Shown: positions 16,792 to 25,967 of the stretch, piece by piece | Layout of the letters: each line of letters opens with the position of its first letter | Numbering within the stretch: the first letter of the stretch is position 1 | Assembly: GCF_022747945.1 (NCBI RefSeq) | Contig: NZ_JALDST010000001.1 | Location: 3,534,001 to 3,598,000, forward strand | DNA: 64,000 nucleotides | Direction: 5' to 3' | Source: Micromonospora sp. R77 | GTDB taxonomy: Bacteria; Actinomycetota; Actinomycetes; Mycobacteriales; Micromonosporaceae | The notes under the pieces: generated by a model | What the model was told of the DNA's origin: nothing | The model's input: the letters and a program-made list of their open reading frames with translations, nothing else | Database searches by the model: none | Translations under genes and position numbers: made by a program

Positions 16792-18036
16792 GTGACCGAC
16801 CCCGCCGACGCCATCGCCGCCGTCTTCCGCGCGGAACACGGCCGGGTGGTGGCCACGCTGGTCCGCCTCCTCGGCGACATCGACCGCGCCGAGGAGGCGG
16901 TCCAGGACGCCTTCGTGGTGGCCGCCGACCGGTGGCCCCGCGAGGGGCTGCCCCCCAACCCGGGCGGCTGGCTCGTCACCACCGCCCGCCGCCGCGCCAT
17001 CGACCGGCTGCGCCGCGACGCCATGCGCTCCGACCGGCAGGCGACCGCCGTACGGCTGACCGAACGCCTCGCCGACCAGCCGGAGGAGGACACCGCCGTG
17101 CCGGACGACCGCCTCCGACTGATGTTCACCTGCTGCCACCCGGCGCTCGCCCAGCCCGCCCAGGTGGCGCTCACCCTGCGGCTGCTCGGTGGCCTGGACA
17201 CGCCCACCATCGCCCGGGCGTTCCTGCTGCCCGAGGCCACCCTGGCGCAGCGGCTGGTCCGGGCCAAACGGAAGATCCGCGACGCGCGCATCCCGTACCG
17301 GGTGCCCACCGACGCGGAACTGCCGGACCGGCTCCGACCCGTGATGGCCGTCGTCTACCTCGTCTTCAACGCCGGCTGGATCGCCGAGGGCGGCACCCTG
17401 GTCGACACCCGGCTCTGCGGCGAGGCGATCCGGCTGGCCCGGCTGCTCGTCGAGCTCATGCCGGACGAGCCGGAGCCCCGGGGGTTGCTCGCGCTGCTGC
17501 TCCTGCTCCAGGCCCGGCAGCCGGCCCGGACCGCCGCCGACGGCACGCTGGTGCTCCTGCCCGACCAGGACCGCAGCCGCTGGGACCCGGCGCTGCTCGC
17601 CGAGGGCCGCGCGCTGGTCCGCGGCTGCCTGCGCCGGGGTGCCCCGGGGCCCTACCAGATCCAGGCCGCGATCAACGCGGTGCACAGCGACGCCGCCACC
17701 GCCGAGCAGACCGACTGGGCGCAGATCCTGGCCCTCTACGACCACCTGCTCACGCTGCAACCCACCGCCGTGGTCGCGCTCAACCGGGCCGTCGCCGTCG
17801 CCGAACTCTCCGGCCCGCGGGCCGCCCTCGACCTGCTCGACGGGCTCGACGGGCTCGACCTGGCGGCGTACCAGCCGTACCACGTGGTGCGGGCGGAGCT
17901 GCTGGGCCGGGCGGGCCGGACCGCCGAGGCGGCGACGGCGTACGACCGGGCCCTGACGTTGACCACGAGTGACGTGGAACGCGCCCACCTGACCCGCCGC
18001 CGGGCCGAACTGCCCCGCGCCGGGCGGAACGCCTGA
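16792..18036 (+). CDS. ECF42-type RNA polymerase sigma factor with C-terminal TPR-like extension
   Basis: A 414-residue protein from GTG 16792. Region 2 spans about residues 10-80 ([18 protein letters not shown] through [10 protein letters not shown]). Region 4 follows at about 100-165 ([20 protein letters not shown] and [20 protein letters not shown]). The remaining 240 residues form a helical, TPR-like C-terminal domain ending [14 protein letters not shown]. That extra domain, plus an adjacent DGPF gene, defines the ECF42 group, which lacks a classical anti-sigma factor. A candidate self-recognised promoter lies at 15742-15768 upstream of the operon. Confidence 0.92.
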   Translation: MTDPADAIAAVFRAEHGRVVATLVRLLGDIDRAEEAVQDAFVVAADRWPREGLPPNPGGWLVTTARRRAIDRLRRDAMRSDRQATAVRLTERLADQPEEDTAVPDDRLRLMFTCCHPALAQPAQVALTLRLLGGLDTPTIARAFLLPEATLAQRLVRAKRKIRDARIPYRVPTDAELPDRLRPVMAVVYLVFNAGWIAEGGTLVDTRLCGEAIRLARLLVELMPDEPEPRGLLALLLLLQARQPARTAADGTLVLLPDQDRSRWDPALLAEGRALVRGCLRRGAPGPYQIQAAINAVHSDAATAEQTDWAQILALYDHLLTLQPTAVVALNRAVAVAELSGPRAALDLLDGLDGLDLAAYQPYHVVRAELLGRAGRTAEAATAYDRALTLTTSDVERAHLTRRRAELPRAGRNA

Positions 18037-18049
18037 GGTCCCGTACGCC

Positions 18050-18085
18050 GACGGGGGCCGGTCCCCGCTGGGACCGGCCCCCGTC
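18050..18085. terminator. Bidirectional terminator between convergent genes
   Basis: GACGGGGGCCGGTCCC (18050-18065) and its perfect complement at 18070-18085 form a 16-bp stem with a four-base loop. It sits midway between the sigma gene stop and the convergent lipoprotein-like gene. Confidence 0.85.
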
Positions 18086-18100
18086 GTCCACGTGCGCGGG

Positions 18101-19075
18101 TCAGGGCTTCCAGGACCCGGCCGTCTTGAACTTGTGCTCGTACTCCAGGGTGCCGTTCTTGTCCTTCACGTCGAAGACCAGCTGGCCGGCGCGCTTGCTG
18201 CCGGTCGGGAGGTCGTTGCCGGAGGGGAGCAGCTTGCCGCAGCCGGAGAACGCCCCACCGATGCCGGTGGTCTCCGTGCCGTCGCTGGCGATCCACTTGA
18301 AGTAGAACGGGTTGATCGAGCTGGTCCCCTTGGTGACCTCGGCGGTCACGTCGGCGATCAGGTACATGCCCTCGTCCGGCGCCGGGAAGTACTTCTTGCA
18401 GGCCGTGGTGGTGGTGCGGAAGTTCCCCACGGTGATCCGGATGGTGCCGTCGTCATCGTTGATGATGAGGGTGTCACCCGGCTTCATGTTGGTCGTGTTG
18501 CCGTCGGTGACGCCCGCGTCCGGCGTGGACGTCGCCGACGGTTCGGTGGTCGCCGGGTCGGTGGTGGCCGGCTCGATCGGCGCCGTGGTGGGCAGGTTCT
18601 TGGCGACGTCCTCGGCCTTCTTCGCACCGCTGTAGACGGCGAACGCGCCGCCGCCGCAGCAGAGCAGCAGCAGCACGGCCGCGACGATGCCGACGATCAG
18701 CCAGACGTTCTTCTTCGAGCCACTCTTGGCGGGCGGCGGGCCGAACGGCTGCCCCGGTGCCGGCGGGTACGACTGGCCGGGCGGCGGCGGGTAGCCACCA
18801 CCGGGCGGCGGCGGGAGCGGCGAGCCGGAGACCGGCGGGTACGGCGAGCCGGAGACCGGCTGCTGCGGCGCGTACGGGTCGGGCGCGTACGGGGAGCCGG
18901 AAACCGGGGGCTGCGGGGGCGGGTACGCACCACCCGGCGGCGGGTAGCCACCGGCCGGGGGCTGCGGCGCCCCCGACACGGGCGGCATCGGGGCGGTCGG
19001 GAACGGCTGCGTCGGCGGTTCGTATGGCGGCTGGTTCGGGTCGTGCGGTCCGAACGGAGGCTGAGGGTGGCTCAC
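18101..19075 (-). CDS. Proline-rich single-pass protein with DUF4352-like extracellular domain
   Basis: A 324-residue protein. I choose GTG 19075 (VSHPQPPFGPHDPNQPPYEP), preceded by AAGGAG, over an upstream start. The first 125 residues are a cytoplasmic low-complexity region with repeated PPVSGSPY and GGYPPPP units. One membrane helix follows (NVWLIVGIVAAVLLLLCC), then a Thr/Pro linker and a C-terminal beta domain with LIADVTAEVTKGTSSINPFY resembling DUF4352/telomeric-repeat-like extracellular domains. The two clustered cysteines before AVYSG are in the helix, not a clean lipobox. Role unknown; surface-exposed domain inferred. Confidence 0.8.
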   Translation of the reverse strand: MSHPQPPFGPHDPNQPPYEPPTQPFPTAPMPPVSGAPQPPAGGYPPPGGAYPPPQPPVSGSPYAPDPYAPQQPVSGSPYPPVSGSPLPPPPGGGYPPPPGQSYPPAPGQPFGPPPAKSGSKKNVWLIVGIVAAVLLLLCCGGGAFAVYSGAKKAEDVAKNLPTTAPIEPATTDPATTEPSATSTPDAGVTDGNTTNMKPGDTLIINDDDGTIRITVGNFRTTTTACKKYFPAPDEGMYLIADVTAEVTKGTSSINPFYFKWIASDGTETTGIGGAFSGCGKLLPSGNDLPTGSKRAGQLVFDVKDKNGTLEYEHKFKTAGSWKP

Positions 19076-19151
19076 CGTACTCCTTGGCACCTTCGAGAGG
19101 TCTTCAGTCGCACAGACGGTACCGGGCCGGGGCAAGCCGCTCCGCGACGCC

Positions 19152-19808
19152 TCAGCGCGGCAGCAGCACGGCGGCGGTGCGGACCAGTCCGGCGTCGACC
19201 ACGAACCGGCCGGTGACGCGGGTCGGCGGGTCGGCGACCGGGGCGGCGTCGACCCGGGCCGGTGCGATCCGGGCGGTGAACGTCCCCGCGTCCGGGTCGA
19301 GGTCGACGTGCGCGTCGTGGAAGTCCAGCCAGGTGCCGACGGTCGGGTGCCAGACCTTGTAGACGGTCTCCTTGGCGCTGAACACCACGGCCGGCCAGGA
19401 CACCCCGGCGGGCAGCCGGCGGAAGGCGGCCTCCTCCTCGGGCAGGCAGATCAGCCGGCGTACCCCGGCGTCGAGCTCCTTGTGCCGCTCGGCGTCCATG
19501 CCCACCGAGCGGACCTCGGTGCGGCGGGCGACGGCGGCGGCGCAGTAGCCGTGCGTGTGGGTGATGGTGCCGACCACTTCGGTCGGCCAGACCGGCGAGC
19601 GGTCGGCCGCCGACGGCACGGCGGCGGCCGGCAGGCCGAGGTCGGTCAGCGCCCGCCGGGCGCAGACCCGGCCGGCGGTGTAGTCGCGCCGCCGGCTCTG
19701 GACCGCCCGCTCGCTGAGGCAGGCCAGCTCCGCGGGGAGCAGCTCACCGCACCAGTCGTCGGGCCCGGCCACCGCCACCGCCACCGCCGCTGGCAGCAGG
19801 TCACGCAT
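19152..19808 (-). CDS. 4'-phosphopantetheinyl transferase (EntD/Sfp superfamily)
   Basis: A 218-residue enzyme that transfers phosphopantetheine from CoA to carrier proteins of polyketide, peptide or siderophore synthases. Magnesium and CoA motifs are present: VGMDAERHK and FSAKETVYKVWHP, with THTHGYCAAAV matching the EntD-type N-terminal His motif. It starts at ATG 19808. No synthase, siderophore or fatty-acid genes are in the window, so it is probably a genome-wide servicing enzyme. The 158-base spacer upstream is shared with no divergent gene. Confidence 0.92.
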   Translation of the reverse strand: MRDLLPAAVAVAVAGPDDWCGELLPAELACLSERAVQSRRRDYTAGRVCARRALTDLGLPAAAVPSAADRSPVWPTEVVGTITHTHGYCAAAVARRTEVRSVGMDAERHKELDAGVRRLICLPEEEAAFRRLPAGVSWPAVVFSAKETVYKVWHPTVGTWLDFHDAHVDLDPDAGTFTARIAPARVDAAPVADPPTRVTGRFVVDAGLVRTAAVLLPR

Positions 19809-19966
19809 CGCCCTCTCCCTCCGGTACGACCCCAGCCGCCCGGCCGTCGGTCATGGGTGGTGAACGTACCGCAGTCGGTCAACGTCGGAGCGTCCCGTGG
19901 CGGTGCCGGGGTCCACAGGGGAGGCCGACCGGTGGCCGTCCGGCGGGGACGGCCACCGGTCGGCGG

Positions 19967-20725
19967 TCAGCGCCGCCGGGGTCGCCGGGTGAGGGCGAAG
20001 CCGACGACGCCGCCCACCGCGGCGAGGATCCCGCCGACCGTGGTCCAGATCCAGCGGGAGCCGAGTGCCGGGAGCCAGCCGGTGAGGCTGCTCGCCTCCT
20101 CCTCGGCCGGTGGGGCGGTCGGCTCGGCGGTCAGCACCGTCCCGGCCCGGTCGTTCGGCACCAGCGGCGCCGCCAGCTCACCGTCGTCACCCGAGGCGCC
20201 GCCCTCGCCGTCGGCGGCGACCAGCAGGTCCACGTCGACCGGCTGGCCCAGGTCCGGCTCCGGCAGGTCGACCACCGAGAGGCGGACGTAGTAGGTGCCG
20301 GGCAGCGGGTCGCCGGACCACGGCTCGGCCCAGGGGCGGACCCGGCGCAACGTGCAGCCGAGGGTGACGCTGGTGGCCGCCTTGTCGACGGTCGGGGTCT
20401 GCGCGCCGGCCGTGCAGGCCTGCCGGCGGCGCAGCCCGTCGAAGACCTCGACCGTCCAGGTCGAGGGGCCGCCGCGGGCCTTCGGGAAGGTGACCGTGGC
20501 GGCGATCTCGTGGGTCTGGCCGGCCTCGGCGGGGAACGACCAGTAGAGGTAGTCACCGGTCGAGGCGCCCACCCGGACCGGCTGCCCGGCGGTGATCGCG
20601 GTGGCGGTCAGGAACGAGGTGCCGGCCTTGGTGACGGTGGCGGCACCCGGTGAGGGGGTGGGCGCGGGGGCGAGGGTGAGTCCGCCGGCGGCCAGCGCCG
20701 CGGCGGACCAGAGCAGGGTACGCAT
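19967..20725 (-). CDS. Secreted, C-terminally anchored protein of unknown function
   Basis: A 252-residue protein starting at ATG 20725, two bases after the VWA gene stop, so the two are co-transcribed. It has an N-terminal signal (MRTLLWSAAALAAGGLTLAP), a mid-region predicted as beta-rich (GDYLYWSFPAEAGQTHEIAA; YYVRLSVVDLPEP) resembling pre-peptidase C-terminal-like domains, a Pro/Glu-rich linker and a C-terminal membrane helix ended by RRPRRR. It is probably an extracellular partner of the VWA protein. Family not recognised with certainty. Confidence 0.75.
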   Translation of the reverse strand: MRTLLWSAAALAAGGLTLAPAPTPSPGAATVTKAGTSFLTATAITAGQPVRVGASTGDYLYWSFPAEAGQTHEIAATVTFPKARGGPSTWTVEVFDGLRRRQACTAGAQTPTVDKAATSVTLGCTLRRVRPWAEPWSGDPLPGTYYVRLSVVDLPEPDLGQPVDVDLLVAADGEGGASGDDGELAAPLVPNDRAGTVLTAEPTAPPAEEEASSLTGWLPALGSRWIWTTVGGILAAVGGVVGFALTRRPRRR

Positions 20726-20727
20726 CC

Positions 20728-22035
20728 TCAGTTCTCCCTCCAGGTGGCGACCCACCAGCGGGTGAGCAGCCCGGCGACCAGCCCGGTGAGCAGGCCGGCC
20801 AGGGTGAGCAGGAGCAGCAGCGCCCAGCCGCGACCGAGGTCCGGCCCGTCCGGCGCGGGCGACGCGGCGACCACGTCGACGGTCAGCTCGACCGGCATGC
20901 CGGGCGAGGTGCCGGTGCCGGGCCGGGGGGCGAAGGCGTTGCTGACCACCAGGCAGACGGTCTGCGCGGCCTGCGTACCGCTCGGTTCCGGGGTGGGGGT
21001 GGCGGACTCCTCGGCCGCCGACCAGCGCAGCCCGGCGGAGACCACGTCGGTACGACCGCTGCCCGCGTCCACGCCGCGGACGAGTTCCCGGCCGTCCGGC
21101 GCGACGGCCCGCAGCAGCACCCCGTAGTCGGGGTTGACCGGCCGGTCCAGCCCGACGCTGACCGAGGCGCGCAACTCCTGCCCGGCCCGGACGGGCACCC
21201 GGTACCAGCGGTGCTCGGCGAACGCCTCCCGGTCGGTGTAGACGCCGGGCGCGAGCAGCGGCGCGTTGTCGCACTCCGCCGACCCGCCGACCTTGGTCGG
21301 GGTGGCGGTGTAGGTGTCCCGGGCCCGGTCGACCAGCTGCTTGATCCGCCCGGTGAGTTCGTCGGCGCTCTGTGCGGCCGTGTAGGTGCCGCCGGTCGCG
21401 CCGGCGATGCAGAGCAGCTGCCGGCGGACCTTCTCGTCCGGCGCGAGGCCGAGGGTGTCGACGACGAGTCGGGTGCCCTGGGCGGCGAGTTCCCGGGCGA
21501 CCTCGCACGGGTCGGGCGGGGCGCAGGTGTCCTCGCCGTCGGTGATCAGCACGATCCGCCGGGCGGTGGTGCCGGTGCCGAGGTCCTGCGCGGCCGAGCG
21601 CAGCGCCAGCCCCACCGGGGTGAAACCGGTCGGGCGCAGGGTCGCCACCGCGGCCTTGGCCTGGCTGCGGTCCACCGGGCCGACCGGCACGATCTGCTGG
21701 GTGTCCAGGCAGCCCTGCTTCTTGTCCTTGCCGCGGTAGGTCGCACCGAGCACCCGGATGCCGAGCTGGGTCTCGTCCGGGAGCGCGTCGACCACCTCGT
21801 TGAACGCCTGCTGCGCCACCGCGATCCGGCTGCGTCCGTCGATGTCCCGGGCCCGCATCGAGCCGCTGACGTCGAGCACCAGTTCGACCTTGGGTGGTTC
21901 GGCGGGCGTTTCCGGGGTGTCGTCGTCGGCGGCGGCGGGCAGGGGGCCGATCAGCGCGGTCGCCGTCAGCAGCCCCAGCAGGACGGCCGTCGATCGTCTC
22001 TTGTTGATCACCGGCCGAAGTGTAGTGAGATCCAC
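20728..22035 (-). CDS. Secreted von Willebrand factor A-domain protein, membrane anchored
   Basis: A 435-residue protein from GTG 22035. A signal peptide (LLGLLTATALIGPLPAAA) precedes a VWA domain with an intact MIDAS, DVSGSM (Asp55, Ser57, Ser59), plus TGFTPVGLAL and LITDGEDTC. Several cysteine pairs (DTC...DPC) point to disulfides outside the cell. After an extracellular beta region there is one C-terminal membrane helix (WALLLLLTLAGLLTGLVAGL) and a short basic tail. VWA domains bind metal and protein ligands. The next gene downstream encodes a similarly anchored partner, which suggests a surface complex of unknown function. Confidence 0.88.
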   Translation of the reverse strand: MDLTTLRPVINKRRSTAVLLGLLTATALIGPLPAAADDDTPETPAEPPKVELVLDVSGSMRARDIDGRSRIAVAQQAFNEVVDALPDETQLGIRVLGATYRGKDKKQGCLDTQQIVPVGPVDRSQAKAAVATLRPTGFTPVGLALRSAAQDLGTGTTARRIVLITDGEDTCAPPDPCEVARELAAQGTRLVVDTLGLAPDEKVRRQLLCIAGATGGTYTAAQSADELTGRIKQLVDRARDTYTATPTKVGGSAECDNAPLLAPGVYTDREAFAEHRWYRVPVRAGQELRASVSVGLDRPVNPDYGVLLRAVAPDGRELVRGVDAGSGRTDVVSAGLRWSAAEESATPTPEPSGTQAAQTVCLVVSNAFAPRPGTGTSPGMPVELTVDVVAASPAPDGPDLGRGWALLLLLTLAGLLTGLVAGLLTRWWVATWREN

Positions 22036-22199
22036 ATTGGATGATCATCCGGGTGGCCGGTGGGGAACCCGGATGGTCCCGGTGGGGTGACCGACCGTTA
22101 AATGTCAGATGTAAACCATTTGGCGGGTGGCGCAACGGTCGGAAATCTGACCCAACCTCACCCGTTGTGCCACTGGTTCAGTGTGGTTAAGCTCTTCTT

Positions 22200-22247
22200 G
22201 CGCGCCCCAATCGCCCGCTTCCCCCGTGGCAGGCGATCGGGGCGCGC
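22200..22247. terminator. Strong hairpin terminator
   Basis: GCGCGCCCCAATCGCC (22200-22215) pairs with GGCGATCGGGGCGCGC (22232-22247), 16 bp with one mismatch and a 16-base loop. It lies 26 bases beyond the stop of the minus-strand mannosyltransferase gene and is the main structure in the otherwise featureless 22036-22272 spacer. Confidence 0.8.
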
Positions 22248-22272
22248 TTCTATGTCCCCAGGTCCGGACGGG

Positions 22273-23961
22273 TCAGATCCAGCGACCGTCCAGCCACATC
22301 CGGGCGGACCAGTCGGCGTACGGCAGCAGCTTCCCCACGAAGATCGGGTAGAAGTAGCCGAAGCAGAGCGCCACCAGCAGCACGTACGCCCCGGCGATGA
22401 TCCCGCCCACCATCCGCCGGTCGGAGACGTCCTCCTCCGACGCGGCCCTCGCAGCCGGAGCCCCGGCCGGCGAGATGATCGCGCCGAGCACGTAGACCAC
22501 CGCCAGCACCAGGAACGGCAGGGCGGGCGCGGCGTAGAAGGAGAACATCGTCCGCCCGTCCAGGGCGAACCAGAACCACGGCAGCAGACCGGCGGCCACG
22601 CAGAGCAGGATCGCCCCGGCCCGCCAGTCCCGTCGGGCCGCACCCAGCCAGGCCAGCGCGCCGAGCGCGGGCAGGAACGACCACCAGAGCAGCGGCGTGC
22701 CGAGCAGCAGGATCTCAGAGGCGCAGGTCGGTGCCCCGCAAGCGCCCTCGCCCGACCAGTAGAACGCGACCGGCCGGCCCAGCAGCAGCCACTGCCACGG
22801 CCAGGACTGGTATTTGTGCGGGTCGTCGAGCTGGGTGTGGAAGCCGTACGCGGCCTTGTGGTATTCCCACAGGTTGATCAGCGCGCCGACCACCGGGGTG
22901 TCGCTGAGCGGGGCCTGCGGGTAGCGACTGGCCAGCCGGTAGTAGCCGTCGTCGCTGAGCAGCCAGCCCGACCAGGTCGCCAGGTAGGTGCCGACCGCCA
23001 GCACCCCGGCCAGCAGCAGCCAGGGCAGTTCGTCGAGGAGGGTGTCCCGCCACGGGCGCCGTACGCCCGCGGAGCGGCGGACGCCCACCTCCCAGAAGAT
23101 CACCAGCAGGCCGAAGGCCGGCAGGAAGTAGAGGCCGCTCCACTTCACCGAGCAGGCGCAGCCGAGCAGCACCCCGGCGAGCAGCCGCCACCAGGGCCAG
23201 TCCCGCCAGGTCGACGGCGGCCGGCCGGCCCGGCCGGGGCGGGAGACGTCCAGCCCGGCGTCCAGCGCCCGCGCCCAGCGGCGTCGCCGGGCGTCCCGGT
23301 CCAGCACCAGCGCGCCGAACGCGGCCAGCACGAACAGCAGCAGGAAGATGTCGAGCAGCGCGGTGCGGGACAGCACCAGGTGGAAACCGTCCAGGGCGAG
23401 CAGCAGCCCGGCCGCGCAGCCGAGCGTGGTGGAACGGAACATCCGCCGGCCGATCCGGACCAGCAGCAGCACCGAAAGCGTGCCGGCGACCGCCGCCGCG
23501 AAGCGCCAGCCGAACTCGGGGGCGGTGGTCATCAGGTGTCCCGGTACGGAGATCTTCGTCTCCGCGTCCTGGTAGCCGAAGGCCCACTCACCGAGCCCGA
23601 TCAGCCACTTGCCCAGCGGCGGGTGCACCACGTACGACGGGCCGTTGTCCTTGTAGTTCCACTCGACGCCCCGGTCGATGAGCCCGTACGCGTCCCGGGC
23701 GTAGTAGATCTCGTCGAAGATCTTGCCCTTGGGGCCGCTGAGCCCGACGAACCGCAGGATCGCCGCGATCGCCACCACGACGGTGGTGGCCAGCCAGGCG
23801 TGTCCGTCGAGCCGCGCGTCGACGCCTGCGAGCCGGCGCCGCACGACGGCCGGCACCCTGCCCCCGCCGCTCGGGGCGGCCTGGTCGGCGGCGGAGCCGC
23901 CGTCGGTCGTCGGGTCCGGTTCGGCCCGGCCCGCGCTCTGCGCTGTCGACGCACTCGTCAC
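22273..23961 (-). CDS. pmt: Dolichyl-phosphate-mannose-protein mannosyltransferase (PMT family)
   Basis: A 562-residue polytopic membrane enzyme that transfers mannose from polyprenyl-phosphate-mannose to Ser/Thr of exported proteins. The start is GTG 23961 (VTSASTAQSAGRAEPDP). The GT39 fold is marked by the first luminal-type loop FDEIYYARDAYGLID (acidic Asp-Glu motif), VVHPPLGKWLIGLGEW and about ten helices; the C-terminus ends in YADWSARMWLDGRWI. It is divergent from rsmI with an 83-base gap, the same arrangement as in mycobacteria and Streptomyces. Its 3' end is closed by the hairpin at 22200-22247. Confidence 0.93.
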   Translation of the reverse strand: MTSASTAQSAGRAEPDPTTDGGSAADQAAPSGGGRVPAVVRRRLAGVDARLDGHAWLATTVVVAIAAILRFVGLSGPKGKIFDEIYYARDAYGLIDRGVEWNYKDNGPSYVVHPPLGKWLIGLGEWAFGYQDAETKISVPGHLMTTAPEFGWRFAAAVAGTLSVLLLVRIGRRMFRSTTLGCAAGLLLALDGFHLVLSRTALLDIFLLLFVLAAFGALVLDRDARRRRWARALDAGLDVSRPGRAGRPPSTWRDWPWWRLLAGVLLGCACSVKWSGLYFLPAFGLLVIFWEVGVRRSAGVRRPWRDTLLDELPWLLLAGVLAVGTYLATWSGWLLSDDGYYRLASRYPQAPLSDTPVVGALINLWEYHKAAYGFHTQLDDPHKYQSWPWQWLLLGRPVAFYWSGEGACGAPTCASEILLLGTPLLWWSFLPALGALAWLGAARRDWRAGAILLCVAAGLLPWFWFALDGRTMFSFYAAPALPFLVLAVVYVLGAIISPAGAPAARAASEEDVSDRRMVGGIIAGAYVLLVALCFGYFYPIFVGKLLPYADWSARMWLDGRWI

Positions 23962-24044
23962 CCGGCGATCGTAGGCTGCGGAGGTGCCCGGTGGCGCCCG
24001 TCGTCTCCGAGATTGGTACGGCCGTCGATGAAGGAGCAGCATTC

Positions 24045-24893
24045 GTGGGTGAAATGTCCGAGATCGGACGCCTGATCCTGCTCGGCGCGCCGCTGGGCAA
24101 TCCCGCCGACGCCTCGGCCCGCTTTCGCGAGGTGCTCGGCACGGCCGACGTGGTCGCCGCCGAGGACACCCGCCGGCTCACCCGGCTCGCCCGCGACCTC
24201 GGCGTCACCGTCCCCGGGCGGATCGTCTCCTACTTCGAGGGGAACGAGGAACGCCGCACCCCCGAACTGGTCGACGCGCTCACCGCCGGCTACACGATGG
24301 CACTGGTCACCGACGGCGGCATGCCCAGCGTCTCCGACCCGGGCTACCGGCTGGTCACCGCCGCGCTCGACGCCGGCGTGCCGGTCACCGCCGCGCCCGG
24401 GCCGAGCGCGGTGACCACCGCCCTGGCGCTGTCCGGGCTGCCCAGCGACCGGTTCTGCTTCGAGGGCTTCCTGCCCCGCACCCCCAGCGCCCGCCGGTCC
24501 CGGTTGCGCGCGCTCGCCGCCGAGGAGCGCACCCTGGTGCTCTTCGAGGCACCGCACCGGATCACCGCCGCGCTGGCCGACCTGGCCGCCGTCTTCGGCG
24601 CCGACCGGCCCGCCGCGCTCTGCCGGGAACTCACCAAGACCTACGAGGAGGTCGTCCGCCGGCCGCTCGGCGAGCTGGCCGAGTGGGCCGCCGAGGGGGA
24701 GCCGCGGGGGGAGATCACCCTGGTGGTGGCCGGGGCGCCGCCGGCCGTCGCGAGCCGGCCCGACGACGACACGCTGCGCGCCGCGGTCGCCGAGCGGGAG
24801 GCCACCGGCCTGTCCCGGCGGGACGCGATCACCGAGGTCGCCACCGAGTACGGGCTGCGCCGCCGGGACGTCTACACCGTCGTGCACAGCTGA
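24045..24893 (+). CDS. rsmI: 16S rRNA (cytidine1402-2'-O)-methyltransferase
   Basis: A 282-residue enzyme methylating C1402 in the ribosomal decoding centre. I take GTG 24045 (VGEMSEIGRLILLGAPLGNP) because AAGGAG lies eight bases upstream; ATG 24054 is the alternative. The tetrapyrrole-methylase fold is shown by LLGAPLGNPADAS, VVAAEDTRRL, LVTDGGMPSVSDPG and the SAM site AAPGPSAVTTALALSGL. The closing GEITLVVAGAP and LRRRDVYTVV are usual. It is divergent from pmt. Confidence 0.94.
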   Translation: MGEMSEIGRLILLGAPLGNPADASARFREVLGTADVVAAEDTRRLTRLARDLGVTVPGRIVSYFEGNEERRTPELVDALTAGYTMALVTDGGMPSVSDPGYRLVTAALDAGVPVTAAPGPSAVTTALALSGLPSDRFCFEGFLPRTPSARRSRLRALAAEERTLVLFEAPHRITAALADLAAVFGADRPAALCRELTKTYEEVVRRPLGELAEWAAEGEPRGEITLVVAGAPPAVASRPDDDTLRAAVAEREATGLSRRDAITEVATEYGLRRRDVYTVVHS

Positions 24894-24897
24894 AAGG

Positions 24898-24939
24898 AGG
24901 GGCCCCTTGTTAACGCCTGCGGTATAGCAGGGGCCCCTT
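24898..24939. repeat. Intergenic palindromic element with a GTTAACGCCTGC core
   Basis: Two identical 11-base copies of the near-palindrome AGGGGCCCCTT (24898-24908 and 24929-24939) flank the core GTTAACGCCTGCGGTATAGC. It starts five bases after the rsmI stop. From memory, elements of this design are dispersed between genes in Micromonospora genomes; only one copy is in this window. It may terminate rsmI. Confidence 0.6.
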
Positions 24940-24959
24940 CTCACCACTCCGAACCCGGG

Positions 24960-25658
24960 TCACCAGGCGGCGACCAGGAAGCCGACGGTGATCATCGCCG
25001 GGCCGGCCAGCGCGACGCCCACCGCCCAGCGCCGGTGACGCGGGTCGGGCAGCCGGGTCGCGCCGGTCCACCGGGCGATCCCCGCCGCGCAGGCCAGCAC
25101 CAGCAGCAGGCCGAGCAGCCAGCGCAGGTGCCGGCCGATCCCGGTGTCGGCGTACGCGGTGCCAGCGTCCGGGCCGGTCATCCGCGCCGGCAGCGTCGAG
25201 CCGGTGGCGGTGCGCCCGGCCGGCACGCCGCTGACCCGTACCCCGTGGGCCACGAAGCGCTCGCCGTCGGCGACGAAGATGCCCCGGCAGCGCTGGGTCA
25301 GCCCGGCGCCGGTGCAGCCGGTGACCCGTACCGTCCCCGGGGTGGCGTGCCCGACCGCCAGCCAGAGCGGACCCGCGCTGACCCAGGCGAAGAAGGCGGC
25401 CAGCAGGCTCAACGCCAGCAGCGCGGTCAGGCCGCGCACCGGGGTCGGTGGGTGGCGGGGACGCCGGACGCGAACCCGTCGGAGCCGGCCGGCGGAGCGA
25501 CCCGGACGGTGGGGCTCCTCGCGCAGCGGGGTGCCGTCCCAGTGCACCTCCTCAATCGGCGCCCACAGGGCCGGCTCGCCGTCCGGCGTATCCGGGGCGG
25601 ACCACCGGCGGTGCCAGCGCGGCTGCCGGACCGGCACCCGGCGCGGCACCGCGTCCAC
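24960..25658 (-). CDS. Membrane protein of unknown function, probable N-terminal frameshift
   Basis: The in-frame part has 232 residues, from a cytoplasmic Arg/Pro-rich region ([20 protein letters not shown]) to three or four membrane helices ([55 protein letters not shown]) with a two-cysteine extracellular loop ([11 protein letters not shown]). The true start is probably upstream: reading [16 protein letters not shown] from GTG 25819 would join this frame as [18 protein letters not shown] if one base were added in the G/C runs at 25693-25704. Apart from that possible extension, the roughly 300 bases before metG hold nothing I can identify. Confidence 0.6.
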   Translation of the reverse strand: MDAVPRRVPVRQPRWHRRWSAPDTPDGEPALWAPIEEVHWDGTPLREEPHRPGRSAGRLRRVRVRRPRHPPTPVRGLTALLALSLLAAFFAWVSAGPLWLAVGHATPGTVRVTGCTGAGLTQRCRGIFVADGERFVAHGVRVSGVPAGRTATGSTLPARMTGPDAGTAYADTGIGRHLRWLLGLLLVLACAAGIARWTGATRLPDPRHRRWAVGVALAGPAMITVGFLVAAW

Positions 25659-25967
25659 CGGCGCCCCGGTGGTCGGCTCGACCTCGACCGCCGGGGCGGG
25701 GCGGGATCCGGCCGCGGCTGCGGGGCCACCGTCCCGCCCCGGGCGGGCGCCGCCGCGAGCCGACGGTGGTCACCGTCCGCCGGGCCGTCCTGCTCCGGGG
25801 CCGCTCGTCTGCTGGTCACGGCGTTCATTCCACACCTGCGGCGGTACGTCCCCGGGCAGCTCAGGCCGCGTGTCGGCGACAAATCGGGCGAGCGGTCGGG
25901 GGATCCGCCACCCCGGAGCGCCTATTGGTTCGCAACCGCCGGGCAGCGGTCACTAGGCTTGCTGGTC

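Noticed and set aside
22102..24044. A plus-strand gene across the mannosyltransferase region
   Set aside because: It is a Gln/Arg/Pro-rich shadow of pmt and overlaps the terminator hairpin.
25035..25967. A 310-residue N-terminal extension of MetG
   Set aside because: The extra sequence is Arg/Gly/Gln-rich and antisense to a membrane gene; the conserved [15 protein letters not shown] start is at 25968.
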